From the NCBI GenBank assembly GCA_028751875.1, contig CM054159.1:17145051-17209050 (forward strand): a DNA stretch of 64,000 nt, read 5' to 3'. Under the pieces are notes generated by a model. The model was not told where the DNA came from, did not search any database, and saw only the letters and a list, made by a program, of their open reading frames with translations. Below, piece by piece: positions 1-11,131 of the stretch (positions are counted from its first letter, which is position 1; every line of letters starts with the position of its first letter). This stretch comes from Rapana venosa. Its lineage: Eukaryota > Mollusca > Gastropoda > Neogastropoda > Muricidae. Position numbers and translations under genes: made by a program.

Positions 1-260
1 GGGTCAGCCTTCAAGCTATAACCATCCACCCCATGCTGGCTAGAATGCTTTCTTTTCATTACAAGACCAGCAGCCAGGTTAACTTTAACCATGACAGTCA
101 TGAACTTGGAAAGTTTGGGTTAGAATGCTGATTGGAAGATTTAGAAAATATGTTCAAGACTCTCTGACTCACTCCTTTTGCTCCCTCAGCCAATCTCTCT
201 CTCTCTATATAAAACACAAAAAATGTGGTGCGTTGGTGCAAAACTTAGCGCGACTTTGCC

Positions 261-424
261 TGCACAGAAGTGTGTTTGTCAAGTAGATTGTTTGTGTTTG
301 AATGAATAACTATTTGTCGCATATAAAAACAAAACTTTTGCATGCACAGAAGTGTGTTTGTCAAGTAGATTGTTTGTGTTTGAATGAATAACTATTTGTC
401 GCATAAAAAAACAAACTTTTTCAT
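261..424. repeat. 82-bp tandem duplication
   Basis: Two adjacent nearly identical copies, 261-342 and 343-424. Each begins TGCACAGAAGTGTG and ends in an A-rich tract followed by CTTTTGCATG or CTTTTTCATG. The small number of mismatches suggests a fairly recent duplication. Confidence 0.9.
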
Positions 425-581
425 GCGTTCAGCGGAAGAAACGGGTTTGCAATCATGCTAAAAGCTGCCGAGAGCAGTTTTGAAGCGTTATTTATCACGT
501 TTTGGTTTTTCGGTTGGTTTTTTCTTCTCTATCATCCAGCCCCCTCCCTTTTTCACTGATCCAAGTTTCCTCCACCCTCCC

Positions 582-609
582 TGTAGTAGTAGTAGTAGTA
601 GTAGTAGTA
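582..609 (+). repeat. (TAG)n microsatellite
   Basis: Nine uninterrupted TAG units. Confidence 0.9.
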
Positions 610-770
610 TGACACCTCTTGAGTAGATTCTTCATCTTTGGAGGTGCGTTCAGTCAGTCGTTACATATGCATAGTTTTGTACTGGAAGCCATTTTTTCGT
701 GTTGGTGGTTTAACGTTAAATCGTGCTACTTTTAAATATTTTGGAGTCAGGTTCTTTTTTATAGAGTTTG

Positions 771-1090
771 TAGTCAAGATATGGACGGGATAGCTCAGTG
801 GTCGGAGCACTCGCTTTTCCCCAGCCAAGTTAAGCAGCGTCCAGCGTGGTTACTAGTTGGATGGGTGACCGTTTGTGCGCCTTGGCTTCAGTACAGTTCC
901 CCCAGTTCACCCAGCTGTAAATGGGTACCTGCCCTCTTTAGGGTCAGGGAAGGTAAAGCAGCGAGGGAGAGGAGATGGGCGCCGCCCTCAATATGCTGGC
1001 CCTAGAGAAGTGAGGTCTCTGACGCCTCGCTCCCCTACGACCTTATAGGTTATGGGACTCCTTTACCCTCCTTTACCTTAGTCAAGATAT
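771..1090 (+). mobile_element. tRNA/5S rRNA chimeric SINE, with target-site duplication
   Basis: The element (783-1078) starts with a tRNA-like head (GGATAGCTCAGTGGTCGGAG, with an A-box-like stretch). It then runs into sequence matching the 5S rRNA internal control region, with landmarks AGTTAAGCAGCG and TTGGATGGGTGACCG. A non-homologous body follows, ending in a CTTTACC-rich tail. The flanks are a perfect 12-bp duplication, TAGTCAAGATAT, at 771-782 and 1079-1090. The open frame across it is incidental. Confidence 0.9.
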
Positions 1091-1410
1091 TGCTCTGAGA
1101 TTACAAAATGAGGGAAAAGGTGGAAAGTAAACCATTCCATTTGTGCTGTAATGTATCGAATGTGTAATCACTCTTCAGAACGCTAAGTAATTGGCACAGG
1201 TTTCCTTACTGTTTTATCGATGACTTCATTTCACATTGTTTCTATGTATTAACGAGTAGTTTTTGATCAGACAACGTTAACTTCAGTCCAGTTATCAAAA
1301 TACTGACAGACGTGCCCTTCTTGTTTCTGTGATTCGTGATCAAAGTCTATTTTCCCTCTTCCACCATAACCAGTTTGCTGAATAGTATAGAAACTGCACA
1401 TATAAATTTT

Positions 1411-1523
1411 CTTCTTCTTCTTCGTCCTCGTCGAACGCTCAAACAGCAACTATTTTGTGTCTGTCCTATAAACGAAAATGCGTTGCGCTGCCTTTAAGCG
1501 CCTGACAAGTCAGGCCCAGCACA
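1411..1523 (+). repeat. dispersed repeat, copy 1 (second copy at 27602-27714)
   Basis: A 113-bp segment sharing TCGAACGCTCA, GAAAATGCGTTGCGCTGC and CCTGACAAGTCAGGCCCAGC with 27602-27714 in the same orientation and almost the same length. CCTGACAAGTCAGG contains an inverted repeat. The family is not recognised. Confidence 0.75.
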
Positions 1524-1571
1524 CCTGACTTTAGATGGTAAGAAAACTAACGTTGGCTGAACGCACCTCCA

Positions 1572-3230
1572 TTTCAGTGTTCCCCATAGATTAGTTGTCA
1601 TTTGTAGCATAAACAGTGCCAGTTGCTTTGTTCAGTTAACTTAACCCCGCTGCTAAACGAAGCTTAACCATCGTTGTCCTTGTATGTAGACGTATATCAT
1701 ACCAAGTGTCTTTTTTATGTCTTTTGTTTGGAAAATGTGTGGATTTTTGTGTGTGTGAAGAACTAGCATGTTTTGATATGTGAAGAACAAGAATGTGATG
1801 TGAGGTTTTTTTTAGCTGAAAATGTTATGTAGAGATTTAGCTTAATCACATGAATGAACAAGTATTTGTCTGTACTAACAATGGTCCAAACATTGTCATC
1901 ATACTTTTCACTGTCATATGAGTAAAATGTATTTCAACGCATTTCGTCAAAAATGCAATGTGTACAGTCTATTATGCAGAAAGTAATGAGTCGAGGCATT
2001 TTCATGCAGGCGCAAAATCGCACATGCATCTTTCGTCTAGAACCTTTAGAACGTGTCTGTAGAGAAGCAGGGTTACAGTAGCGTTGTATAGACTTGTCCT
2101 TGCGTACACATTTGACTGAGCAAATGCGCACTTGGTTGGATAAAAAAAAACATGGGACATTTGGTAAAAATGATAAAATGCGTTGCACGTATCGGCTTAA
2201 AGCTCAGTGTGAATATTGCAATCTGGCTGAAATGTTATTTTTTGTCTATGTGTTTGTGTCAGCGTGTATGTATGTGTGATGGTGAATATTGGATGGGTAG
2301 TTGGTGAGTATTTTCAAACACAAAAAACGTTTGCCGCTGTAGTATGAAGCGATGCTTGAGTCAGGCGTTGAAGGTGGCAGAGATGGGCTGGGGTGGGCAG
2401 GTTTCTTACGTGCAATCCATTCTTTATTATGTTTAAGGACTTTCTATATTTTGCTTACAACTAAATCTACAGCAAATACTTTGTGCAGCATATCGAAGAT
2501 TTGTTTTGATGCGTTTCTGTCTCATCTGTAAACCTCTTATTTTCAAAGAGATGGTACAGGTATGGGGACAAAAAGAACATCTAAAAGCACTCAAGGTTTC
2601 AACACCAGAGAGACGCACACAGCAGATGTAGACTTCAGTCATGAAGTACCCTGATGATCCTAAAGGGTTTAACCCAATCAGTGCCTACACCGTATCACAT
2701 AAAACCCTCTCCTTATCTCGATTTTCCTGACGTCCTGTCAGGCATATATTGCAAACCATTATCGAAGAGGCAGCTGAATGAGTAAGTCAGCTTAAACCGA
2801 CATGATATTCTGTCGCCGAAATCTGGACGGAAATCCACAAGCTTGATTGAATATGGCCCTTTTTTCTGAAATTTTAGGAAAACCCTGATGCTGAGACTGC
2901 CATTGCACTTAAAATTTCCTGGTAATCAACGGGTTAAATGACGACTGTTAGGTGTGTTGTTTTAATAAGTGTGCTGAGCTCTAAGCCAGCACTTGTTCTT
3001 TGTTAAAGTCATTGTTAAAGGAAAATCGCCAATTTTTATTGTAGAAACCTGGAAACATGTCATGAAAATATAGAAGAGCAGCGCCACCCATATTTTTAAC
3101 AAATATGTTCTCGTTTACATGTGCATTTATTTGCTTGGCTTTGGTTGGGTTTTGTTTGTTTGTTGTTGTGTTTTTTTTGGGGAGGAGGTATTTGGGGGGA
3201 GGTCTACAGAATTTTACCAGGGACAGCTGT
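1572..3230. other. non-coding stretch, nothing recognised
   Basis: AT-rich sequence with only short accidental frames. No domain, splice-supported exon or repeat is identified. Confidence 0.5.
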
Positions 3231-3239
3231 CTTCTTAGG

Positions 3240-3460
3240 GTAGATTATTTTACATGCATTGAATGTGTTTTTGCACATGGGACCTCTGTTTATCTTCTCA
3301 TTCAAAAGACTATCACCCACTTCACCACTCAATATCAAGTAGATGGGGAGAGGGGGGGGGGGGGGGGGGGTTGGCACACACCAGGATCAAAACCGCGTTT
3401 CTCACTTTCTAGGCAGGCGCCTTACCTCTAGACCAGTGACCCACCCACATGCTTGTATAG
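3240..3460 (-). mobile_element. degraded tRNA-derived SINE, minus strand
   Basis: On the minus strand a tRNA-like head with A-box-like TGGTCTAGAGGTAAGGCGCC is followed by a decayed B-box region (GGTTTTGATCC). The body ends near a fragment of the GAGGTCCC-type motif seen in intact SINEs here. A G homopolymer at about 3345-3370 interrupts it. Confidence 0.6.
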
Positions 3461-3489
3461 TAAAACCGTTAGACGGGATACTTTTATTT

Positions 3490-3900
3490 TTTCTGAAGCC
3501 GGATTGCGGCTACCCTAATGATGGGCAAATGGTCCAATACGCACAATCTCACCACTGATGAACCTCGGAGCTCTAGCCAAGGAACAGAGTATGTTAGTCC
3601 GTCGTGTTCGACGATGACCTCCAAAACAGCAGGGGAGGCAGCTGCTGTTTCGGAAATTGGGCAGAAATTTGGTTATAGTGGAGATGCCTTGCCCACAGTA
3701 CATCCCCACTCTCTCGGCCAAGTGGGCATAAGGACAGTCAGCGTCGGAGATGTTCTCCAAAGGCCAGCTAGCCCCCAGGGCTGCAGCACATAAGGACTGT
3801 GCGAGTCAAGCCTCCTAGTCAGAGAGTCATAGTCGATCACTAAAGACTAAGCTGTAAAGTGGGATTCCATGAGTGGAAAAGCCCCTAGTCATACAGCCTC
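3490..3900. repeat. probable dispersed repeat related to the SINE 3' domain at 63838-63930
   Basis: The start (GGATTGCGGCTACC, then CAATCTCACCA) resembles the end of the SINE at 63563-64000 (GGAATGGGGCTACC, then AAATCTCACCAACGG). The rest, through an AGCTGCTGTTTCGGAAATTG landmark, matches nothing else in the window. Short frames on both strands show no domain. Confidence 0.4.
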
Positions 3901-4385
3901 TCACTTTGCTGTTGCCCCCAGCGTCAATGGTTTAATCAAGAACTGTGATAAACCCCAGGAGCTGAAGGAACAAAGAGGGATTACAATAACGAAATTTTGT
4001 TTTCTGAGGGTAATAGGATAAGTACAAGAATGTTGTACATCCAGCCCTCGAAAAAATTTGAGACGTGTCTGCTTATTGTTTAGTTTAATTGTATTAGGGT
4101 CCCAGTGGAATTATCCGATTTAGGGACTGTACCATCAACCTTACATCACCACCATTACTGCTATGATAGTATAGCTTCACTTCAGCTTAGCTCTTGTAGC
4201 TTCTTATAGTCAATTAGTAGAGAAGGGGGCTTTTAAAAACTCCACCCCTTAATGATAAGAAAACTCCAAGTGCGGGGCAAAGATCCTGAATGTAAAATAG
4301 AATTTTCTATTTACATACAGTTTGACAAAGCCAGTCACTGATTTTGAAGATCACCATGTGCTCTGGTTGGAACTGATGATTTTGG
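3901..4385. other. non-coding stretch, nothing recognised
   Basis: No supported frame or repeat. Confidence 0.5.
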
Positions 4386-4388
4386 GTA

Positions 4389-4414
4389 GTGCGTGCGTGC
4401 GTGCGTGTGCGTGC

Positions 4415-4468
<54 letters not shown>
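4389..4468 (+). repeat. (GTGC)n followed by (GA)n microsatellite
   Basis: Short GTGC/GTGT tetramers run directly into about 25 GA units. The arginine/glutamate open frames here are repeat artefacts. Confidence 0.95.
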
Positions 4469-4471
<3 letters not shown>

Positions 4472-4863
4472 TGTTCGATCACCATACGTTTATTCCAAAG
4501 CTCTTTTGTTTCATGATACAAACACTTCACTTCTTATGCAATCCCATCTCATTAAGCACAAAAATGGCACTTCTGTATTTTTTTTAATGCACTTCAATAG
4601 GAAAAGTTAAGCACATAATTAAAATGATCAAACCATTTTTTACTAACAGGTGGATTTTTTCAAAAGCCGATGACAAAATACATTTTTACTTCTCTACTTC
4701 TGTCTATGTTTTAGCTTCTTCTGATCTTGTTTTTTTTAAGTTTTTGTTTAAGAACCTATCATTGCATTCAGAAAATGTCCTCAAAAGTCACACAATGCAC
4801 TTCAAAATATCTACACAACAGACTGCGGACAGGGAAAATGAAAAGAAAACGCAAAATAAATAA

Positions 4864-4957
4864 TGGGTGGCGCTGCTCTTGTGGCGACTGGCTCCTCCAG
4901 GGGAGATCAGCTCGAACTTCATGAAGAGAAATCTGCTGTAACTTAATTAAAGTGGTG
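4864..4957 (+). mobile_element. SINE 3'-domain fragment
   Basis: Landmarks GGGTGGCGCTG, TGGCGAC, GGGGAGATCAG and AGAGAAATCTGCTGT match in order the domain at 14958-15060. It lacks the tRNA head and runs directly into a pentanucleotide tail. Confidence 0.7.
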
Positions 4958-5222
4958 TACAATACACTGAAATACAATACAATACAATACAGTACATTGC
5001 AAATCGTTACACTACACTACAATATACTGCAGTACATTACACTATACTACAATACAGTACAATACAACACAATACAATACAACACAATACAATACAATAC
5101 AGTTCAGTATATAACAAAAAATTCACTACATTACACTATACTGCAATACACTACACTACACTATACTACAATACAGTACAATACAATACAACACAATAGA
5201 ATGCAATACAATATAATACAAT
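4958..5222 (+). repeat. expanded (AATAC)n SINE tail
   Basis: About 265 bp of imperfect AATAC pentamers with ACTAC, AGTAC and AACAC variants. Its position directly after the SINE 3' domain suggests it grew from the SINE's short tail repeat. Confidence 0.85.
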
Positions 5223-5652
5223 GCCTTGATAATCCATAGTAAGGCAGAGCCTTTTTACTATTGTAGGACAGCATAGGATTGATTTTTCAGTTCCAATTAA
5301 ACTATGATTTTGGGGGTGATTTTTTTTCTCAAGAAATGTCACACATAAAAAACAAAAACATTGACGTTTTCATTGGAAATGAACACCCCCAAAACTTGTG
5401 AGTGCATGAATATTCAACAACAAAATAATACACAAAGAAATAAGATTTCAAAAAGTGGAAATCAGTGTTCCTATGATTATGCTTGCTCCAGAGATAATGA
5501 CGTTGTTAGGATTGTGTCACAGTAAGTGGATGAATGTTCCCTTTGAAAAGCTCTGCCTTCATGTTGTATTGTGTGTGTGTGTGTTATGAAATAAGATGAT
5601 CACTGAACCTGTATTGTTACTGTAGGCTATGAACGTGTTCCTCTCACTCCCT

Positions 5653-5654
<2 letters not shown>

Positions 5655-5699
<45 letters not shown>
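5655..5699 (+). repeat. (TC)n microsatellite
   Basis: Uninterrupted CT dinucleotides. Confidence 0.95.
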
Positions 5700-5703
<4 letters not shown>

Positions 5704-6280
5704 AAGCCTGTTTGATATTATGCCATTTGAGAAACAATGAATTGCTTCCCACTTCTCGTGTCTTTTTTTTTGTTTTTTGGCTATTGAACTTCTGTATCAG
5801 TATTCTGTTTTATATGTATAGAAGATGGTGTTACATCAGAAAGTTAATGCGTGAGCCATTGTTGTATTTGTTGATGTTATCATATGTGTATATTTCATAT
5901 TGGTCTTGATGCATGTTATAGCTACTTTTTTGTTTTGCAACATGGCGTTTTGTATACAGAATGTGTTTTCTTTGTTTGTTACATGTCTAACCCCGTGTGT
6001 TGATACATGTATGTTACTGATGCTTTTTGGTGATATAACAGCTGTGGCAGTTTAGAGTGCTGTATTGTATTTGTTTATTTATTTTGTGTCCATTTGTTTA
6101 TATGTTTATGTTCATTTACTTATTTCTTTACTTATTCCTGTATTTTGTTTATCTATTCATTTCTGTTCATTTATCTATATTTGTTCCTGTGTTTTTGTTC
6201 CTTTCAGAACCACAAACATAGGACACAAAAAATGCTCTAGCTGAAAATAAAGCTTTCAATAAAATTTTTATTAATCTATT
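5700..6280 (+). other. possible plus-strand 3' UTR with tandem polyadenylation signals
   Basis: A T-rich stretch with several ATTTA elements leads to two AATAAA hexamers at 6246-6251 and 6258-6263. This arrangement is typical of a terminal exon. No coding sequence upstream in the window can be linked to it, so the assignment is weak. Confidence 0.25.
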
Positions 6281-6740
6281 TATCAAAATGTATCAGTAGT
6301 TTTTTTTCTTCTTTTTCTAATATCAACGAAAATGACCTGAGGGAAAAACAAAGATTCAGACTCAACTGTTTTCTCTTCATTTCTTTTCTTCTCCAGTCAG
6401 ATCATGAGAATGGTCAGCTTAAAAAAACGTAGGACGAAGTATGAGAAAAACTGGTGTTCTAGATTTTTTTTAATGGGTTAAACTCCCTCCCCCCCCCCCC
6501 ACCTCCTCTCCCCTCCCCACCCTGATTCTTCCCTATAACTCCAAGGTTCACCAATGGTGATATTGTTTTGTATGTGACTGTCAACCCACCCTTAAGATAG
6601 CCACGTTATGATTTCGAAGATAATGTCTAAACACCACACTAGTAATGTGCATGCCTTGTTTTAATTTTTTTTGTCATCCTTTTCTACTAGCACAAAATGG
6701 CCCTAATCTTTGAAAAGGCAGGAACGAATTTTTAACGTGA
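6281..6740. other. non-coding stretch
   Basis: Only a poly-C run near 6485-6500 stands out. Confidence 0.5.
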
Positions 6741-6744
6741 ATGA

Positions 6745-6985
6745 AGATGTTCTGTGAGTGTTAGCACAGGGAACGTTTGGTTTGTAGTCCTCTCATTCAA
6801 AGGACTTTTGGGGGGGGGGAGCAGAGTGGGTACTGACATTAAAACTCAAAGTGGTAAAAATCCTCTCAAAAGATGGCTTCCATGGTGGCTCCAACTCCAG
6901 CCATCAGATTACAAGCTCAAAGCTCTGACTACTAGGCACACCCCACAACCCCCCAAAAATGTGTCAAATAAGTTCAAGTGAGTAT
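6745..6985 (-). mobile_element. degraded core SINE, minus strand
   Basis: Plus-strand landmarks follow the order of intact minus-strand copies (compare 20641-20785): a TAGTCCTCTCATTCAAAGGA segment, a G run, GGTACTGACATTAA, then a corrupted head region ending in CACACCCCAC. It is heavily diverged and therefore old. Confidence 0.5.
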
Positions 6986-8060
6986 CCTGTCACAAAACTG
7001 AATAGACCAATGGAGCTTGTTAGTTGGTTTTGTCAACTAACTATTCTTTGTTAACATGTGTGAAGTGACTCAAAGAAGTATAATGCGCTGGTTAATTAAG
7101 AGCAGCACACCAACTAGTGGACTTTGTTAAATCTGTGAAGTCATCTGTCACAATGTGTGCCTGTGTATACTATGATAGGATTAGTGTACTGTTTATTTAT
7201 TATCCTGTCAAGAATAAGCTTGTAGTTTTTGTGACCCTCTTTCTTAACTTTTTTGTTGGGGGGGGGGAGGTAATGGAGCTTTAGAAAGGACTTCTCTTTT
7301 TCATCTGACAAAATAACCCAAAGGCAATAAAATGGGGGCTGGGGTGTCAATGATGAAATTGTACCTATTCAGTCTGAGTAATTATAGGCTGAAATTTGAA
7401 CCTTCTTTGTAAATATGTTTTGACTACAAGCAACCACAGGTTGTAATTTTAGCGATTATAATCATGCAGACATGTCTGCCATATGGTGAATTTAAATTGC
7501 TGTAACGACTCAAATGGCATCAAATAAAGATGACGAACATAAACTAGCATAATGACTAGTATTATATGATATACAGACGATGAATGTGAACTACTACACT
7601 GACTAATATTAACATAATATACATACGATGAATTTGAACTGATACGACTAATATGGCATAATAGATGAGTTTGTTTTTGACATTCTGTGCACACCAAAAT
7701 GTGTTTTTATTTGTAATTGATTTATGACTGTATGTGTTAATGAATCTTTCACATTATTTTCCACAGAAATATGACTCTGGTTTCTTAGGCAAGAAACAGA
7801 ACCAAAAATGTCGATAAACTGACGTATATGCTCATTCAGACAACAAAAAGCTGAGTGATCATTATAATTAAGCTCTAGAATCCCCCCCAAATAATCCTTT
7901 CAAGTCTATCTAAAATGAGAAAGATGCTGAAGTTATTTTACATTATCCACTTTGTGCGAACTATACATGGTAGTGAAAAATATGACCTAACAGTAATTTT
8001 TCATACTTAGAGTTTTTGATGGATTTCAAATCCTAAGTATCTATGTTATTTTGTGCACAT
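6986..8060. other. non-coding stretch, nothing recognised
   Basis: Unique AT-rich sequence. Short minus-strand frames show no domain. Confidence 0.5.
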
Positions 8061-8069
8061 ATTTTATGA

Positions 8070-8162
8070 GTGTGTGTGTGTGGGGGGGGGGGGGGGGTAC
8101 GTGTGTGTGTGTGTGTGTGTGGGTACGTGTTTGTGTGTGGGTATGTGTGTGTGTGTGGTGGT
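8070..8162 (+). repeat. (TG)n microsatellite with G homopolymer
   Basis: TG repeats interrupted by a run of about 15 G. Confidence 0.9.
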
Positions 8163-8304
8163 GTTAAGGAAAGTGATTCACGTTGAAAACAATGTCAAGG
8201 ACCCCAGCTATGTTTAGTACTGATAAGTATGTTTGTCTTCCTCTTGTTCACAGTCTCATATCCAAACTTAACCTTTAATTTAATTTTTACTTTTATTCTT
8301 TTAT

Positions 8305-8520
8305 ATCGAGGATAAGGAATAAGCCCTTATGTGCTTTGTTTTACATCCAGTCCCTGTGTGTATGCAGTTTTGTAAATTTTGTCTACTGTTCCCACCAGCA
8401 CACTATGGCATACTCTTACAAAAATCAAAGCAAGCGAACAGGATTTAACATGTGCACAAGATGTTCTGGGTGGGTTCGCACACAGGGGCTTCAGTTTATA
8501 GTCTCATCTTCACTTTGATA
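8305..8520 (-). mobile_element. core SINE, 3' part, minus strand
   Basis: Plus-strand order GAGGATAAGGAATAAGC, TACATCCAGTCCC, CCCACCAGCACAC, then GGGTTCGCACACAGGGGC and TTATAGTCTCATC matches the SINE family read on the minus strand. The tRNA head is missing. Confidence 0.75.
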
Positions 8521-8570
8521 AGAAGTGATGAAAGCTATAGCTGTCAAATTTGGTTGACTCGTTATTGTAC

Positions 8571-8685
8571 TAACATCTATATTTTGTCAACACTTTTTGT
8601 TTTAAACTGTCTGGATAAGAAGTGAATTCTGTTTGTTGTTGTTTTTTTTATTCTATCCTGGGGCATGCCTCAAGGCGATCCCATG
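8571..8685 (+). repeat. direct repeat, copy 1 (second copy 10152-10250)
   Basis: Shares CTAACATCTAT, TTGTCTGGATAAG-type sequence, AGTGAATTCTG and GGGGCATGCCTCAAGGC with 10152-10250 in the same orientation. Copies are about 1.6 kb apart. Family unknown. Confidence 0.75.
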
Positions 8686-8689
8686 TCTG

Positions 8690-9250
8690 TAGTTGTGTTT
8701 GTTTTTTAATTTTAAAAAAATTCAAAAGGTTTTAAAAGTGGAAATGTCGACAAAAGTGAGATGATATCACCCTCTCAACATGAAGTAGACAGCAGTTTGA
8801 AAAGAAAAATCTATTATAAAAATTAACTCTTTACTGGAAAATCACTTGTGAACAACTTGTTTTATTGAACATATGAAATGTTATCGGGTTGGGTCTGTTT
8901 TGAAATCTGGTCCATAGAATGCATTTCAATTCTCAAAATACTTGAATATTTCCAAAAATGATATACCCCCCACGATCCTTTTGAACCATTATTTTGGATA
9001 CCTGCTGAATGTATTTTTTATTTGACCTCTCCATCTTAAGCTTGACATAACTTAAGATGTATAGAATTTCAGAAGAGAGAGTCTGCAGTTAAATTTGCGT
9101 GTAGATCATAAACTGTTGAGATTTAGAAGCCCAAGTCCTTTTTGTAAATAACTTTTAACTTGACTTTATATTTATATTCAACGTTTTAAGATTTAATATT
9201 TTATAAAAATTTAATGCATAGTATTTCAGAAAGTACCCCCCAGTAAAAGT
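8690..9250. other. non-coding stretch, nothing recognised
   Basis: AT-rich, no supported feature. Confidence 0.5.
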
Positions 9251-9254
9251 TAAG

Positions 9255-9500
9255 GTGTTTCCATAACGAATGTGGTCATTGGTGAACAAAGTGTCAGAGA
9301 CCTCAACTTCTCTGAAGGCCACTATTTTGAGGGCGGTGCCTATCTCCTCTCTCTCGCTGCTTTACTTTCCCTGTCGCTAAAGAGGTCCGGTAACCATTTA
9401 CAGCTGGGTGAACTGGGGGACTGTACTGAAGCCAATGCCACGATCGGTTACCAATCCAGGCGGCAAGCACGTTAAAGGCTGTTTAACCTGAGTTTGGGGG
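9255..9500 (-). mobile_element. old tRNA/5S chimeric SINE, minus strand
   Basis: Follows the reverse complement of the chimeric SINE body (GTCAGAGACCTCAACTTCTC, GAGGGCGGTGCC, ACAGCTGGGTGAACTGGGG). The 5S-derived and tRNA-derived parts are strongly decayed, which marks an older insertion than the copies at 783 or 54910. Confidence 0.7.
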
Positions 9501-10145
9501 TCCATTTGTTGTAAGTCTGGTTTAATTCATAAATTAACCTTTTTTTATAAGTGTTAGATATTTGTTTTACTTGCCTATCTTGAAAGGTATGTGAAGAATC
9601 AGGTATAGCATTTCCAGAAAAAAAGAATATATAATTAAACTTCCATTTACACTACAAATTGCTGATAACTATCACTAAATTCATTTTGAAGTCTGCTTTT
9701 TGTTTTTAGCAGTAGATTTAAACGCAATTTCTGGATTGTTTTCTGAAGTCTAGAACTATCAAGAACATATTATAATTATTCTAATTGGAAAAGCAGGAAA
9801 CATGTAAAGGCTGAAATTCATCGTGACATTTCGTGAAATATATTCAAGTTAATGCGGTTAAAAGCTGCTGTAAGTGTGATTCGACTGAACAACCACTGCT
9901 CACTCACAGATAACTGTACCGGTGGTTTAACATTTTAATGAAAAATAAATTCTTGTTTCCAATCATATCAATTTTTAGAACAGTTAAGACTTATATTTAT
10001 TAATGATATATAATTAATGATATACAGGAATAATCATGTCTGATAAAGTGGTCATAATCGTATTTTTTGTACATCACCTGAATTAAATGCATGACCCTTG
10101 ACCTCTCTACCTTATATCACCTCTTCTATTACCCCTATTCTCCTA
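9501..10145. other. non-coding stretch, nothing recognised
   Basis: No supported feature. Confidence 0.5.
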
Positions 10146-10151
10146 CTGTTC

Positions 10152-10250
10152 TAACATCTATTTTGTCAGCACTTTTTTTTTTAATTGTCTGGATAAGTAG
10201 TGAATTCTGGGGTTTTTTTTATTCTATCTTGGGGCATGCCTCAAGGCCAG
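10152..10250 (+). repeat. direct repeat, copy 2 (first copy 8571-8685)
   Basis: Same order of shared words as 8571-8685, ending at GGGGCATGCCTCAAGGC, then broken by a poly-C run. Confidence 0.75.
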
Positions 10251-10274
10251 CCCCCCCCCCCCCCCCCCCAACTT

Positions 10275-10810
10275 TCCCCACCCCCTTTACTTGTACTGCT
10301 TACATGCCAATTCAGATATTGGAAATCATCAGAACTTTGCAATATTGTGGTTAAGGTGGGGCATGGGAGTCGAAACTTATAACAATTTTGTTTGCAAGCT
10401 CATGTTAGAAGTTGTGCCATTTATTGAATAAGCATCACTTGTAAAGGCTAAAAATCTACATAAATTACTTATTTGTATGCACCGTTGCTATGGATACAAT
10501 CCAAAATGGCCACCAAAACTAAATGTTTTAAACTCCTAAGCCTTTTTATTTATAACAGGTACGAGAAACCTGTTTCTTCAGACAGATTTTACATCCCAAA
10601 ATCTTTAAATTTGCATCTAGCAGGGTTTTTTTATTCTAAAATAAACATGATTTTTGCCCTTTTTAGACCGTGTCTAACCTTAAGAATTGTGGCCGGAAAG
10701 ACTAAAGAAAATACCATATTATTAGGTTTTCTTGGGTTTTTCTATCCTCAACTAGAGATTTGAGGTTCATCATCAGTGAAATTCTTTTGCATCTGCAACC
10801 CTTTTTTATG
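10275..10810. other. non-coding stretch, nothing recognised
   Basis: A 96-residue plus-strand frame at 10473-10763 has no recognisable motif and is probably accidental. Confidence 0.4.
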
Positions 10811-10814
10811 TAGA

Positions 10815-11095
10815 TAAATATTTTGTCATCCAGTCTTACAGGCACGCAATGGCCTGCTCTTTATAATACAAAATAGGTTTTAAGGTGTGTGGAAGATGCT
10901 ATGTGTGCAATGACATAACCGCCTTGGTTTATAGTCTCATCCACAAAACTTAAGGGGGGATTGGAATCTGCACTGATGTTAACTTCAGGGGACTAAAAAC
11001 CTTGAAATGAGCACTTTGAGTGTGGTTGAAAACTGGGTTTGATCCTGAGCTTTCAAATTGCCTGTGCAATGCTCTAACAACTGTTCCACCCAGTT
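10815..11095 (-). mobile_element. old core SINE, minus strand
   Basis: Recognisable landmarks in the reverse direction: CAGGCACGCAATGGCCTGCT, TTTATAGTCTCATCC, TGCACTGATGTTAACTTCAG, a decayed B box (GGGTTTGATCC) and a corrupted head. Many substitutions. Confidence 0.65.
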
Positions 11096-11131
11096 AATTA
11101 TGGTCGAATTTTGGGGGCTGAGTGTCAAAGC

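Larger units (their letters stand above)
1..638. other. non-coding flank, nothing recognised apart from short repeats
   Basis: No open frame of interest and no recognised family. It contains a direct duplication (261-424) and a short TAG-repeat tract at 582-609. Confidence 0.6.
639..1571. mobile_element. candidate non-autonomous DNA transposon bounded by inverted repeats
   Basis: The 15-mer TGGAGGTGCGTTCAG at 639-653 recurs exactly inverted at 1557-1571. Similarity continues imperfectly inward (CAGTCGTTA against CAACGTTAG). The interior has no transposase-like frame and carries a 5S-type SINE (783-1078). I see no convincing target-site duplication outside the ends, so this could also be chance or a fold-back structure. 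Confidence 0.35.

Noticed and set aside
783..900. Possible 5S rRNA gene
   Set aside because: Only the internal control region is similar to 5S. The 5' end is tRNA-like and the 3' end is a SINE body, so this is not a functional 5S gene.
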